Assembly (NCBI GenBank): GCA_918807975.1
Contig: OU964923.1
Location: forward strand, 24,471,235-24,535,234
Length of the DNA: 64,000 nucleotides
Direction of reading: 5' to 3'
From: Aplidium turbinatum
Lineage: Eukaryota > Chordata > Ascidiacea > Aplousobranchia > Polyclinidae
The translations under genes were made by a program, and so were the position numbers. Position 1 is the stretch's first letter, and every line of letters begins with the position of its first letter. The notes beneath the pieces are model-generated. The model was not told the origin of the DNA and searched no databases. It saw nothing but the letters and a program-made list of their open reading frames with translations. Positions 25,201-35,689 of the stretch are shown here, piece by piece.

Positions 25201-28200
25201 GAGTTGATGATTGAGTTGTCACAGACAAAGACCAGCAGTACGAAAATTGGAGAGTGGTAAGCAGTGAAACTGACAAGGAGAGTGTACTGCACGCAAAAGG
25301 AAGTGTTAATGGTTTTGCTTGCTTTGCAATTTCAGTGTCAAAAGTCAATGGTTTAAACAGCTACGTTCTATTGCTCAAGTTGTTTTACATCCAGTCACTC
25401 AAGAAATTTCGTCAAAGCGGTGATACAAGCTACGTCAGGTAGAGGTAGCCTATGGCATTCACATAGGAGCAACAGAGAGTCCCAATTCCCAGCATGATGT
25501 GTAGCTGTTTCGACGACTACGAGGTATTGTGACTTTGTCTCATATATTGCTGCGGAAGTGCACTACATTGCTCGTGCCAGATGGCAGTAAGTTTGTAGTG
25601 AAATGGTTGGTTAAGTGGCTGTGTCCACCGCTACACCGATGCTCTCTGGTCGAGTGGCTGTATTGATAATAGCCTATAACTTATTGGTCACAATGGTAAA
25701 CCATAATCTCTTCGTGGAAAAATTGTAACATAAATTTCCCGGATCCGTTCGTCTGTATGCAATGACCGAAAGAAACACTCTTCTGAAAACGTCTATTCAA
25801 GAATTGTATTTCTGTAAAAATAACCCCAAGGCTGTCGAAGAATGGAGGCAACGCCGTACCCACTAAAACTTGTCACTACAATACAAATTACTGAGATAAA
25901 GACGGAAATTTCGTCTAGTTGGTAAACACAAGCAAAACCGTTTTAATATGCAACCAACTTTTCAAGCAACAATTTTAAGAATTACGATATTTCAAACGCA
26001 CGTAACCATCTTCTGTGACGTAATAATGATAAGCATTATGAAGCTATTCAAGCACCTGTTCAATTTGGCTTATACCATACAGTATCTCGTAATTCAAGAT
26101 TTAACGATTATGTAATGTTTCACAGGTGTGACAAAGGTGATGCAATCTTTGCTTATTTCTAGCAACAGTCCATGACGTAAGACGTCAGGTTCAGTAGATA
26201 ACGGTTCTATGTGACGTTTGATTTGAAGATTGTCCGTAACACTTATAAGAGGCTGTATTGTTTCGGCTTTTTTTAGGTCCACCACTACATTGGTGCTCTC
26301 TGGTCGAGGGCTATGAATATCGGAGCGGGGTAATAAGAGAGGGCCGGTGTTGTGACCGCGGGAACTTTTCGTGTTGTGACCACGGGAATTATTTTTCTAT
26401 CTGGAAAACAGTTCTCAAAAAAGCCAATTAAAATGTTTCCCTGTTCCATAGCAATCAGAATAAAAACTGGTTAGTTTTTTGGGTTGTATAGAAGGGTAAG
26501 ATGTAGTAAGTAGCGGCCAAACCGACCAAAAATTCTTTGTTGCTGCTTATGTTATTGTAACCCCAGCCGGTATGCTGGCAGTTGAAGTCACCAGCATAGA
26601 GGTTGAAGCAAGAAAAGATTCGAAGAAATGATGGCAACATTCTCGAGTAGGGGCGTGTAGGTATTGAAGATGTTGTAGTCTGAAATCTATGCACACTTAC
26701 TCAATCTCAGCATCAGTTGGAGATTAATCGATCAACTTTCAGCCCTAATACACAAAGGTTGAGATGCCTTGCTTCATGTTAAGGTAAGAGCGGCTAGAGC
26801 ATTTGTTGATTTTGAAAGTTATTATTCTCCTCATTGTATAAAATAGGCAGCACACGGCTGAAATTTGGATATTGTTTTGCAAAATAATATTCAATATGTA
26901 CATTGTACAAATTGGTTACACCTCTTGCCTTGATCAAACTAAGCAAAAACTAATGGAGACCAATGAGCAAGCGTGTACTTAAGAATAGCTAGTTTATCTT
27001 CAGAAGTGCAACGTTTCTCCTGGAAAAAGTAAATGAATACTTATTGGTACGGGCAAGTTGTCTACAACTTTGATCTTGTTTATGGTGTGTAGCTTTCTTT
27101 GTTGAGCTTTTTTTTTCTTTAAACAAATTTCGTTTGCACCTGTGTTCAACGGGCTTGAATGCAAAAATTCACTTTTATTTTGTAAACCATGGGGGCCATA
27201 ATCAGATGCCAATGGACCAGAACTTTTACAAACATGCGAAACAATCAGTAAAAGTTAAGCAAAAATGTTTTGTTTTAAACTTGATACAATTTCAGTCGAT
27301 TAATTTCTGCACGAAATAATTCAATTTACCCGAGGTAAACTTACCTAATAAATTTGCTGTATAATAGTTAGAAACGGCAGCGAATCCTGATAAGAAAATC
27401 GTAACCGCATAAAATGTCTGACTACCAGCCAAGCTCACGATAAACGGTGACACAAACAACCACAATAGGGTAATGAAAAAGAGTTTTCGACGTCCAAATC
27501 TAAAAGTGCAATAATAAAAGTAGTATGTTATACTGGCGGTTCTACTGTATAATAGAAAGTGTCAATACAATTGTTCGTAACCCGTTTTCTTGGTATCATT
27601 TTGGAATCACCAACCAATGGTTGCATCCTTACAATAGCTGAAAAATAATAGTCTTCTACAATTCAAAATGTTGGTTAAAAATGCATAGGCCTACTGTAGA
27701 TTTTGCGTCATTTTGCAACTAACCCTAACTATTCAGCATCCACGCATTGCATACTTTGGAGCATGTTTTGCACTCATACGTGCACCCTGTGGTGCCGGAA
27801 CGGTTTTTGACTGGGGGGGGGAGCAGGATTATAAAAAAGGGCACTTTTGTTGCTGAAAGGCCTCTTTTTTAAGTTTTAAGATGTAGCAATAATGCTGATC
27901 CATCAGTTCATCATCGAGTAATGATGTAAGTGTCCGGTATACAAAGAACAATGGCACGCAGGGGCATCATGCTATGTTATAATGATGTAAGCTACCTACT
28001 GTGATACAGTATTTTGTGTCGTGAATATTATTTTGAAGCAGAAATGAAAGATTATAATTACGCTGAAAGCGAGTAGCTGAAATTTTTATATCACATTGCA
28101 AAAAGGGGAGTAGCTTACATGACTTTAAAAGGGCACCATTGCCCCCCCTGCCCCCCATCCACAGAAAAATTGAGGGCAGGGGGGCACATTTGAAAGTCGT

Positions 28201-28593
28201 TAGGCTATAGGGCGCGGCGTAGGCTATAGTCTACCTTTTAATTTTGCAATACATAAAATAAAATTATATTTCAAAGGAGGTTTTGTAAACAAAAATATTT
28301 AAAGTTCCAACTCTCAAATTGCTTTTAAATACACTAAAATCCAACACACTGCTGTACTGTAGGCTATATCAATAAAATATCATAAGCTGTGCTTTCATTT
28401 TGCTACTAAAACTAGTTGAGAAAAAATCAGCAATAAATTAATGAAATTTCGACAGCCAAGTGAGCTGGACATAAGTTAAACAATCTAACCTGTCGGATAA
28501 AAGTCCAGCAACTTGAACTCCAACAATTTTTCCAAACATGAAAATCATCACCATTGTAGGTTTCAACCATGCTTTCTCGCATACCAATCCAAA
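19260..28593 (-). CDS. SLC22-like organic-ion transporter (5' end missing; 3' end altered by transposon)
   Basis: A major facilitator superfamily plasma-membrane transporter of the SLC22 (organic cation/anion) type. Minus-strand exons are 28490-28593, 27345-27499, 23729-23897, 22731-22967, 21342-21556, 20450-20635 and 19260-19429. All have GT..AG junctions and the phases agree across every join. Motifs in order: FGLVCEKAWLKPTM before TM2, the classic loop LLSDRFGRRK split by an intron, YIPYWWLIDESPLWLLNN, a charged loop (KKTMIEIKKMCKAP), and GELFPTNTRQSTSGM. About 395 residues are covered, against roughly 500-560 for the family, so TM1 and the large outer loop are missing. The last exon now reads ...DTKHEQLPNT and then runs into the hAT end, adding SGAARPSTLEGQNITAGQ before a TGA at 19260-19262. 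The substrate cannot be inferred. Confidence 0.88.
22206..22440 (+). repeat. Possible tRNA-derived SINE in transporter intron
   Basis: GTTAGCTGAGTGATTATGCG followed about 45 bp later by GGTGGTTCGGCTCTCGGGG resembles a pol III A box and B box. The spacing fits a tRNA-derived head followed by an unrelated body. No clear tail or target duplication was found, so the call is tentative. Confidence 0.4.
24480..26700 (-). mobile_element. Non-LTR retrotransposon (LINE) remnant with endonuclease and RT pieces
   Basis: On the minus strand, NLYAGDFNCQHTGWGYNN near 26550-26600 matches the APE-type endonuclease core of LINEs. Further downstream come VFLDLTVAYFTAWHADLL, KDIVNVIMKLVSNKRFTP, LQGLVLVPLL and KYAYVNDL between about 25110 and 24760. 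These are recognisable as the AVFVDLTAAYDTVWHRGL..GVPQGSVLAPLL..YADDL reverse-transcriptase blocks of a widespread LINE family. KTVTAAFYFHNLKVDRKL follows near 24680. Stops and frame changes are numerous, and the EN and RT parts are separated by unrelated sequence near 25680-25865. It lies in the transporter intron between 23897 and 27345. Confidence 0.75.
25680..25865 (-). repeat. Dispersed repeat of about 180 bp, copy 1
   Basis: In inverted orientation this matches 48795-48975 over almost its whole length. Shared landmarks include GAATAGACGTTT, CAGACGAACGGAT and CCACGAAGAGATTATGG. Neither copy has coding capacity that I can name. The neighbouring phrase GCTCTCTGGTCGAG occurs at about 25645 and again at about 26300. 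Confidence 0.7.
27786..28190 (-). mobile_element. Eroded MITE related to 41082-41992
   Basis: GTGCCGGAACGGTTTTTGAC at its left end is the inverted counterpart of the right end of the MITE at 41082-41992. Internal matches include TGTCCGGTATACAAAG, GTAGCTTACATGACTTTAAA and the GGGCACTTTTGTT block. The opposite terminus and the target duplication are eroded. It lies in the transporter intron between 27499 and 28490. Confidence 0.6.
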
Positions 28594-28850
28594 CTAAAAC
28601 AAAATTTGTTTCAGAAACAAGTAATTTTTTAAATTTATGACAATTGTTTATACGTAAGCGTACCGTAAATTCAAAATAAAAAATACCTTAATTTAGAAAT
28701 CATACCACCCAAACATGGTTGAAAAGCTCTTATGCAATGTTGGAAGATAACACACAGCAGATTTTATTACCTCTTTACACATATTTCATTTAATATCTCA
28801 ACCCTGTGTATTTAGAGGTTGCTTTGAGCGAGAAGATACTTGTCATGATA

Positions 28851-29264
28851 CAACTTGCCTAACAGTGAGTTGATTACAACTTGCCTAACAGTGGGTTGAT
28901 TACAACTTGTCTAACAGTGGGTTGATTACAACTTGCCTAGCAGTGAGTTGATTACAACTTGCCTAACAGTGGGTTGATTACAACTTGCCTAACAGTGAGT
29001 TGATTACAACTTGCCTAACAGTGGGTTGATTACAACTTGCTTAACAGTGAGTTGATTACAACTTGCCTAACAGTGAGTTGACTACAACTTGCCTAACAGT
29101 GAGTTGATTACAACTTGCCTAACATTGACTTGATTACAACTTGCCTAACAGTGAGTTGATTACAACTTGCCTAACAGTGAGTTGATTACAACTTGCCTAA
29201 CAGTGGGTTGATTACAACTTGCCTAACAGTGAGTTGATTACAACTTGCTTAACAGTGAGTTGAT
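28851..29264. repeat. 26-bp minisatellite, about 16 copies
   Basis: The unit CAACTTGCCTAACAGTGAGT plus TGATTA repeats head to tail about 16 times. Most variation is at one G/A site (gtgagt or gtgggt) and a C/T site (gcctaa or gcttaa). It lies immediately upstream of the first recognised transporter exon on the minus strand, so it is probably intronic. It has no spacer structure and no coding role. Confidence 0.95.
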
Positions 29265-29659
29265 AAAACCAATGAAGGATACTTGTGAGTGATAATAAAA
29301 ACGCAAAAACTAAACAAAACTAAAAATAAATAGCGTGTTAGAAGCAACTCAAATCTTACTTCTGTCACAACTGATGTGTGTGGGCCTTCAAACACAAAGT
29401 TGGAACAAGAAGCTTCACTCCATTTTTTCCAATTTTCTGTTTAATAGCCAAAATGTTAAGCAAAAGCACCTTCTGTATACGCATAAGTATATAAATGTAG
29501 ACATGCACAAGTTTACTGCAACGATAGACAATAAGCTGATTCTAAAGTGGACCAAGTCTAAACAGTGAATTTGAGATGATCGAGTTTGGAGATTCGTGCT
29601 GTGGTGGACGTTGTCGCTCAAGGTTTGCAATCTTTATTAATTTTCATTAGGGCATAGGC

Positions 29660-30307
29660 CAGGCGCGGATCTATGGGGGGCTCAAGGGGCCCGGCACCCC
29701 CCGAAATTTTGTGAGAAATTGTTGAATGGTTTGATATGCTTCTAAACAGCTGATATTAGTCCCACAGCGGACTTACAACCCCCCCCCTTTGGCACGCGTG
29801 TGACGTCACGATATTGAGAATGATGCTTTCAGTCTCTATGTCTCTAAAACAAAGTTTGCATAATTTTAAGCGAAACTGCATTAAAAGAGCAAGTTTTGCC
29901 AATACCAAACATTCAAACATCTCAGCCAGGAATTAACAACAAGAAAACATAGAGACTTAGCTTTATTACCGAAAAAATGCCGAAGAAAACATGATCTTAT
30001 CCTTTTGCTATGCCACCGGACAGCACCATTTTACAGGAATATTTATACCCATAGTTTTGTTGAAAATGCTCTCAGAATGCACCAAATTTAAAGTAATTTT
30101 TCAAAATTTTCTGGGGGAGGCCCCCCACACCCCCCGCCGCTGGGTATCGCCTTTGGCGAACACGCTGTGGGGCTTCGCCCGCCGGCCGTCAAAACCCCCC
30201 AAATTCCTGGCTACGCCACTGATTTTTCATATCTGTTTTACCTTACTTTTTAATTCATTTTCAAATTTTCTGGGCCCCACCCAAAAAAAATCATAGATTT
30301 GCGCCTG
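29660..30307. mobile_element. hAT-type MITE, 648 bp
   Basis: The ends CAGGCGCGGATCTATGGGG and ATAGATTTGCGCCTG are flanked by the exact 8-bp duplication gcataggc at 29652-29659 and 30308-30315. There is no transposase. Internal sequence (CTGATATTAGTCCCACAGCG) reappears inverted in the copy at 57028-57695. Around 30100-30215 it holds a G/C-rich block ending GGCTACGCCACTG, which looks like the end of an older CAGTGGCGTAGCC element. Confidence 0.87.
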
Positions 30308-30357
30308 GCATAGGCCTACAACCTTTATTAAAATAAAGATTGCTAACCTTCAGTGGC

Positions 30358-30772
30358 GGTAGACACTTTTACGTATTGCACTGCCCGAAAAGGTAACCGC
30401 AACCATGCGTGACATACGACATCGTTGACGTTGGTAGCGCTATCATGCGTGACATGACTCAACACGTGATTAACTGGTCGTCTTTATCGAAAGATTTTGA
30501 TACAAAGAAATTTAACTGCATGCATCGCCACAACCAACGTTGTCTAATGGTTAGGGCAGAGGAGTAATAATTTCGATTGCATGGGTTCGATTCCCACCCT
30601 CTGCTAATACTATTTTTTCTTCTTCAACTGAACTGAGTGCAAGAAGAATCGTAGTGACTGCAAACAATGGAGTTTATGAGAAAAGTTGTGACTAAAACAC
30701 CAGTAATGTCATATACGATACGCATGGTTGCGGTTGCCTCTTCGGGCAGTGCAATACGTAAAAGTGCCTACC
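30358..30772. mobile_element. Mutator-like MITE with 9-bp target duplication
   Basis: Long terminal inverted repeats start GGTAGACACTTTTACG and end CGTAAAAGTGCCTACC, with matching inner blocks (TATTGCACTGCCCGAA and GGTTGCGGTTNCC-like). The flanking duplication is ttcagtggc, 9 bp, at 30349-30357 and 30773-30781, which suits a Mutator-like or P-like element better than hAT. It encodes no protein but holds a tRNA-like segment. It sits at the edge of a candidate 5' exon. Confidence 0.8.
30538..30605 (+). other. tRNA-like segment inside the MITE
   Basis: CGTTGTCTAATGGTTAGGGC resembles the D-arm of Glu/Asp tRNAs. At 30584-30594 there is a textbook B box, GGTTCGATTCC, followed by a short stem that could pair as GCAGAGG with CCTCTGC. 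The full cloverleaf does not close convincingly, so a working tRNA gene is unlikely. A pol III promoter relic is more probable. Confidence 0.5.
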
Positions 30773-30883
30773 TTCAGTGGCACTGTTTGTCGTGGCATGG
30801 GTTTTTGAACTTGATGATCTCAAATCCACTTTTTTAACTTGAGCAACTTTAGAATCAGCTGTCCTAACTGCCTTATTGGCCAT
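30773..30883 (-). CDS. Candidate 5' coding exon, uncertain
   Basis: A minus-strand ATG at 30881-30883 opens MANKAVRTADSKVAQVKKV, then a Ser/Thr-rich stretch ending NSATE. A splice donor follows at once. It would be G|GTTAGC without the MITE, and the MITE's own terminal GGTAGGC recreates a donor in the same place. A hydrophilic, lysine-rich segment would suit the cytoplasmic N-terminus of the transporter downstream, but no TM1 exon linking them was found. It resembles no family I know. It may be an independent gene's first exon or a chance frame. Confidence 0.3.
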
Positions 30884-31743
30884 AGTAGACTACTTGGATT
30901 TTTTCAAGTGATGAAATATCAAATATCTCAGGCAAAATCTAATCAAATTAAGAAACATTAAGAATGTTTACATATATTTATTTAGTATTTATTTATGTTT
31001 ATATTTATTTATTTATTTGGTAAAAAAGTAGTTGGAGAAGCATAGTATTCCCCTCATCGGTACAGACGGCGGGTACCGCCAGGTACAGACGGGTATTGCC
31101 ATAGGTAGGGTACAGACGGAAGTGGTACAGACGGAAGTGGTATCACCAAAGGTAGCCCCAAGGGTATTGACATATTATATAGGTATATTCGGCGCGTGAC
31201 ATCATTCTATGATAGTATTGGTTTATTAAATATGATAAATAATAATTGTTTTTGAAATGTGTTCCTTTCTTATTTTTCGAATCTGTTAAGAGTGATATTA
31301 ATGAAGCCGTTTTGTTCTACACAGCTGTTGGTGGTTAGGCGTAAAACTCTCATAAGCCGTTGTTGCTTTGGATGCACGAACTCAACCTGCTTCCTGTATA
31401 ATGATATCTTCAGAATAGCCTAGCAAGCAGCTGGTACAATGCACTCTTAGTCAGTTAACAGTAAGGTCTAAAGTCCAGTAAGCAAAGGCTGGCAGAAGAA
31501 TTATTTACGGTTTCTAAAGTATTGAGAGTGAGAGCTTGTAAATGATGTGATTTTAACTATTTTACATCTTCGCTTCGAAGTTCTGCCATAATTATTATTC
31601 CAATACAAGTCCTAAACACACCTAAAGCATATACTTGAAGATCATAAAGGTTTATTAACGTTATTTATATTTCTTGCTCAACAAACATAAAATATCAACC
31701 TCACAAAATATTAGCTAATGTAGTGTTGCTGATTTAAACTGCA
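30884..31743. other. Non-coding stretch with a short GGTACAGACGG repeat
   Basis: At 31058-31145 the phrase GGTACAGACGG recurs about four times with variable spacing, interleaved with GGTATTGCC and GGTAGG. Upstream there is a TTTATTTATTTAT patch (30970-31018). No gene is visible. Confidence 0.6.
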
Positions 31744-32445
31744 GATCTTTTGGTTCTAGGCATATAGAGCATCACGATTTAAATACCATAAACGAATGTT
31801 TGTTTTTCTTTTCGTACAATACGTAGTGGGAGCTGATCGCGTTTAAGTTAGCAAACTGTCTGTATGTATTTGTTTTGTATATGTTCTGTATGTGTCTGTA
31901 TGTTTTGTTAATTTTTTATCGGTTTGGTTGCAGCCATGTTTTTTCGCTAAGCTGTTTGCTTGCAGGAGTGGAGTTTTCACTATTAAATCTGATGGATAGG
32001 TCTATTGGTTCGATTCCAGGTCTTTCCGAATGCTGTGTTGCATTCTTATGGGGAGTGGATCTTTCGAGTTTCATAACTTGTCATTGATTGGTAGGATCTT
32101 TTGGTTCTAGGTATATAGAGCATCACGATTTAAATGCCATAAACAAATGTTTGTTTTTCTTCTCGTACCATACGTAGTGGGAGCTGATCGCGTTTAAGTT
32201 AGCAAACTGTCTGTATGTATATGTTTTGTATATGTTCTGTATGTGTCTGTATGTTTTGTTAATTTTTTATAGGTTTGGTTGCAGCCATGTTTTTTCGTGA
32301 AGCTGTTTGCTTGCAGGAGTGGAGTTTTCACTATTGAATCTGATGGATAGGTCTATTGGTTCGATTCCAGGTCTTTCCGAATACTGTGTTGCATTCTTAT
32401 GGGGAGTGGATCTTTCGAGTTTCATAACTTGTCATTGATTGGTGG
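31744..32445. repeat. 351-bp tandem duplication
   Basis: Two adjacent 351-bp units begin GATCTTTTGGTTCTAGG at 31744 and 32095, and a third unit begins at 32446 but diverges after about 11 bp. They differ at only a handful of positions by eye. Each unit holds the TGTATGT/TGTCTGT-rich patch and the phrase TGGTTCGATTCCAGGTC, which resembles a pol III B box. No protein is supported. Confidence 0.93.
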
Positions 32446-32734
32446 GATCTTTTGGTGATTTTATTGGTATATGAGGTTTCACTGTTGTTTGGAATGTTTA
32501 GGTTGATTGAACATTTCGTTGTACTTTGTTGAATCTTTTAATCAGTGGAATGGTTTTAGTTCATTGTAAGGCAAAACCCATGACTTGACCGAAAAAACTT
32601 AATAAATACTGCATTTAATCATCTTGAACACTAATAAATACTGCATTTAATCATCTTGAACACTAATAAATATTGCATTTTATCATCTTTTCGGTTTATG
32701 TTGGTTTCAGTAAACCTTTATTTCACCAGGTTCA
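32446..32734. repeat. Short region with a 32-bp triplicate
   Basis: Three tandem 32-bp units starting AATAAATACTGCATTTAATC begin at 32601, 32633 and 32665. The rest is unremarkable AT-rich DNA that leads into the TTCAG-tailed retroelement end. Confidence 0.85.
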
Positions 32735-33240
32735 GTTCAGTTCAGTTCAGTTGTTTTTATTTCTGACCATCATATCAAAACAATACACGTCAACATAGCA
32801 AAGGTCGAGAAAAGGGTAGAAGCGACAAAACGCGAACGTTAAAACGTGCTTGAGACCGAAGTAAGTTATTGATTTGAAAGAAATTTGGCACGGTCGCAAC
32901 ACCTTCAGAAAAATTTAAGATATAAAGGGGAAATAAAAAAAAGAAAATGTTACAAAAAAAAAACAAACAAATAAACAACATATATTTAGGCTATAGCTTA
33001 ATTAGCCCACATAGCTTTAGCTGATATATTTAAGATTTGTATGGACAGTTGCTATGAAGATCGGCCATGGTGCGTTATCAAGAGTGCTGATGGTCGTAAG
33101 GGGAACACGTCTTGATGCGTTTAGCTCATAGCAAAGAAGAGCAAGGCAGGCAAAGAAAACCCCACAAAGAAATCCTACCACGGGCAAAGCCATTTCAAGC
33201 GCAACGCACCATAGGCCTTGCACGACTCACAAAATAGATA
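32735..33240 (-). mobile_element. Non-LTR retroelement 3' end with (TTCAG)n tail, copy 1
   Basis: Read on the minus strand, this ends in AACTGAACTGAACTGAA, a pentamer tail typical of some LINE or SINE 3' ends. The body matches 44876-45325, sharing GGGCAAAGCCATTTCAA, GAAATCCTACCACGG and GACAAAACGCG. It also shares the 'cgcgaacgttaaaacgtgc' block with the right ends of the two large palindrome-array elements. No intact protein was found. Confidence 0.65.
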
Positions 33241-33666
33241 GGCTATAACTTGACGACACTGAAAACAATGACGAAAACAAATAAAACAAACTAGCAAAAA
33301 CAACATCATCATCTTTCGGAAATTCAATTATACCCAGGGAAGTTATGTCTTGAAGATATCAAGCGTGCTTTGATAAAAGTTGCGTTGATAAAGCGATAAT
33401 TTTAAACCCCAGTCAGCTAAACTCGTCACTTCCACACTGATCCAACGTTAGAAAACGTTGAATTAATGCAAAAACGGCAGGCATTGCTAGCTGGGATTCC
33501 TGGGAAGTAGTAGTGGCATGTCACAGAAATATGATAAATTTGGGTTACTGTGTATATGTTTTACACGTTAAACCATAACAAAAGTGATAAAGAAATCCAA
33601 TTTGGCATGTTAGAAAAATAGATAAATAATCAGACAATAGCATGACGATCCAGTCCAAGATATTGA

Positions 33667-33705
<39 letters not shown>

Positions 33706-33951
33706 AACTGGTTGGAGCACATGGCCACCGCTTCACCGAAAGATGGCGATTGGTCGAAGAGGATGGAGAAACTTCTGAAGACTCTGTAGAACTTCTGTGG
33801 ACAAAAAACACAAGAACCAGAAGGCCAGTAGGAGTACTTACAACCTTACTATTTTGCTAATGAATCTACACACATTGGCCTATCATTTCTGGGCAAAAAA
33901 AAATAATATTAGTATGTTTGGTGCATGATGTAATACTTAGATGGGATTATT
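33241..33951. other. Non-coding stretch with a MITE and a 35-nt A run
   Basis: It contains a family P palindromic MITE at 33408-33495 (CCCAGTCAGCTAA at one end, TTGCTAGCTGGG at the other) and an uninterrupted run of 35 A at 33670-33704. Nothing else is recognised. Confidence 0.65.
33408..33495. repeat. Palindromic MITE family P, full copy
   Basis: Outer arms CCCAGTCAGCTAA and TTGCTAGCTGGG are inverted repeats, as are inner arms CACTGATCCAACGTT and AACGTTGAATTAATG. The total is about 88 bp, close to the copy at 521-600. Confidence 0.75.
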
Positions 33952-34450
33952 TCAAGGAAGATTTAGCTTGTTCATTTTTAATTTAAAGCCTTTTACAGTT
34001 TTGCATTCATTTCTTGTAGTAGGGGGAAGCTTGTTCCAAACTGTTGGCCCCATGTACCGTATTGATTGTTTGCAAGTGTTAATTCTACAATATATCGGAA
34101 TATAAGGAGAATTACTTCTTGTTGATAGGCTACTTGATTGTTTACACATAATTATATCATTGAATGTTGTGGGAAGTAGCCTTTTTGAATATTTAAACAT
34201 GAAAGTTGCAATCTCTGTAGTTTTCATGTGGTTAATTGATTTTAAATTATTGAGTTCCATTACACCTTTTACGCTTTCTCTGCGGTCAATGTTAAATACA
34301 GTACGAAGAAAGTTATTGCATGTACGTTGTAGCTTTTGCAATGTAGTTTTGTTTTCATGACACCATGTTGAGATACAATATAATATCTGACTCTCAACTA
34401 GAGAATGGTAAATGGCGAGAAGTGCTTGTTTGTTTAGGAAAGGCTTAATT
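33952..34450 (-). pseudogene. LINE reverse-transcriptase C-terminal fragment
   Basis: An open minus-strand frame of about 165 residues begins near 34450 with KPFLNKQALLAIYHSLVESQ and continues through STWCHENKTTLQKLQRTCNN. It ends with SIRYMGPTVWNKLPPTTRN and a natural-looking stop at 33952-33954. This is the region after the RT catalytic core in Jockey/CR1-type LINEs (L..YH..S...Y....W, then LQ..Q......, then ..GP..WN.LP). The 5' side stops at a long A run on the minus strand (34446-34471), so the copy is truncated. It is recent enough to keep this part open. Confidence 0.78.
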
Positions 34451-34471
34451 TTTTTTTTTTTTTTTTTTTTT

Positions 34472-35629
34472 CCAGGTCTTCGTTTCGCTAAAACAGTGGT
34501 TTCAGCTAAACCTTTATAGTAACGTTTGATACATGTAACTAACCTGGAGTAATAGCTTGGTCAAAACAACGTAACTTTAGGCTTATCATGCAGGAATAAA
34601 TTTTACATTTTTATTTTAGATGATGCTAATACCAGCTAAACAATCAACATTTCTTTTAAACAACGAGAACACCCAAATGAACAGCTATAGAACAAATTGT
34701 TGCAATATATACTTCTACAATCTGAGGACTGGAAAAAAATCAACAAATCTAGCGCAATCTACATCACAAATTGTTACCTTAAGACAAGCATAAAAAAAAA
34801 ATACAAACTCCAGCAGAATGAGAGCACAAATTTTGCAACACGTAATGACACTGGCTGATAAAAACACACAAACCAATCTCCAAACACAGATTTTAACGTT
34901 ACAAATTTTGCAACACGTAATGACACCTGCTGATAAAAACATACAAACAAATCTCCAAACACAGATATTAACGTTACAAATTATGCAACAGAAACTTGTG
35001 ATATTTTGTTATAGTTTTTTAAGCTCGTAAAAATAAAATTGCAATTTGTTGAAAATATTTTTTAAGTTTGTAAAAGAAAACTTAAGTTTGTCACTTAACA
35101 TAATTTTTCATGTGTATGTTTTCATGTGTTAAACTTTCAGATTATAATTTGTTAAAACTATTTTTTTTATGTTCAGTTTGTAAGTTATGGAACTTATAAG
35201 TTTGTAGTTTGTTAAAACTATTTTTTAAGTTGTAAATTATGGAACTTAAACGTTTGTTAAAACTAATTTTCAGTTGTAAATTATGGAACATAAAGTTTGC
35301 ACCTCGTTAGTTAATGTTTTTTTTTTAATTTATCAATCATACAAACTGAAAGTTTGTAGCTTGTTAAAAATATTTTTGGTTGTTGGTTTGTGCAATTAAA
35401 AGTTTGTGATTTGTTAAAACTATTTTTCAGTGTAATAAAAGTTGAGTTTGTGATTAATTTTTCGTGTTTATGTTATTAGAATAAAACTTTTAGTTTACGA
35501 TTTGTCAAAACTACTTTTTTAGTTTGTAAACAAAACTTAACTATTTTTTTTTATTTAAAATAATTTTTCATGTTTATGTTATTAGAATAAAACTTTTAGT
35601 TTACGATTTGTAAAAACTACTTTTTAGTT
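34472..35629. repeat. AT-rich stretch with degenerate tandem repeats
   Basis: A 75-bp unit containing TTTTGCAACACGTAATGACA is present twice, at 34828 and 34903, with a third partial start at 34978. From about 35035 to 35620 a looser repeat of 60-90 bp, built on GTTTGTGATTTGTTAAAACT followed by a T run, recurs roughly seven times. No gene is seen. Confidence 0.75.
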
Positions 35630-35689
35630 CCCAGTAAACATTGATTGTTGGGCCATCATTGGCAAGAAGTTGGCCGCAACATTGGCAAG

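Noticed and set aside
30538-30605. Functional tRNA gene
   Set aside because: Only the B box and part of the D-arm are convincing; a complete cloverleaf with a sensible anticodon arm could not be drawn, and the segment is inside a MITE.
32735-33240. Membrane-protein-like open frame at 33017-33223
   Set aside because: The corresponding sequence at 44876-45325 does not preserve the frame, so it is non-coding repeat sequence.
33670-33704. Poly(A) run as the tail of a processed gene or LINE
   Set aside because: It lies on the plus strand while the neighbouring LINE fragment is on the minus strand, and no coding sequence or target duplication precedes it.
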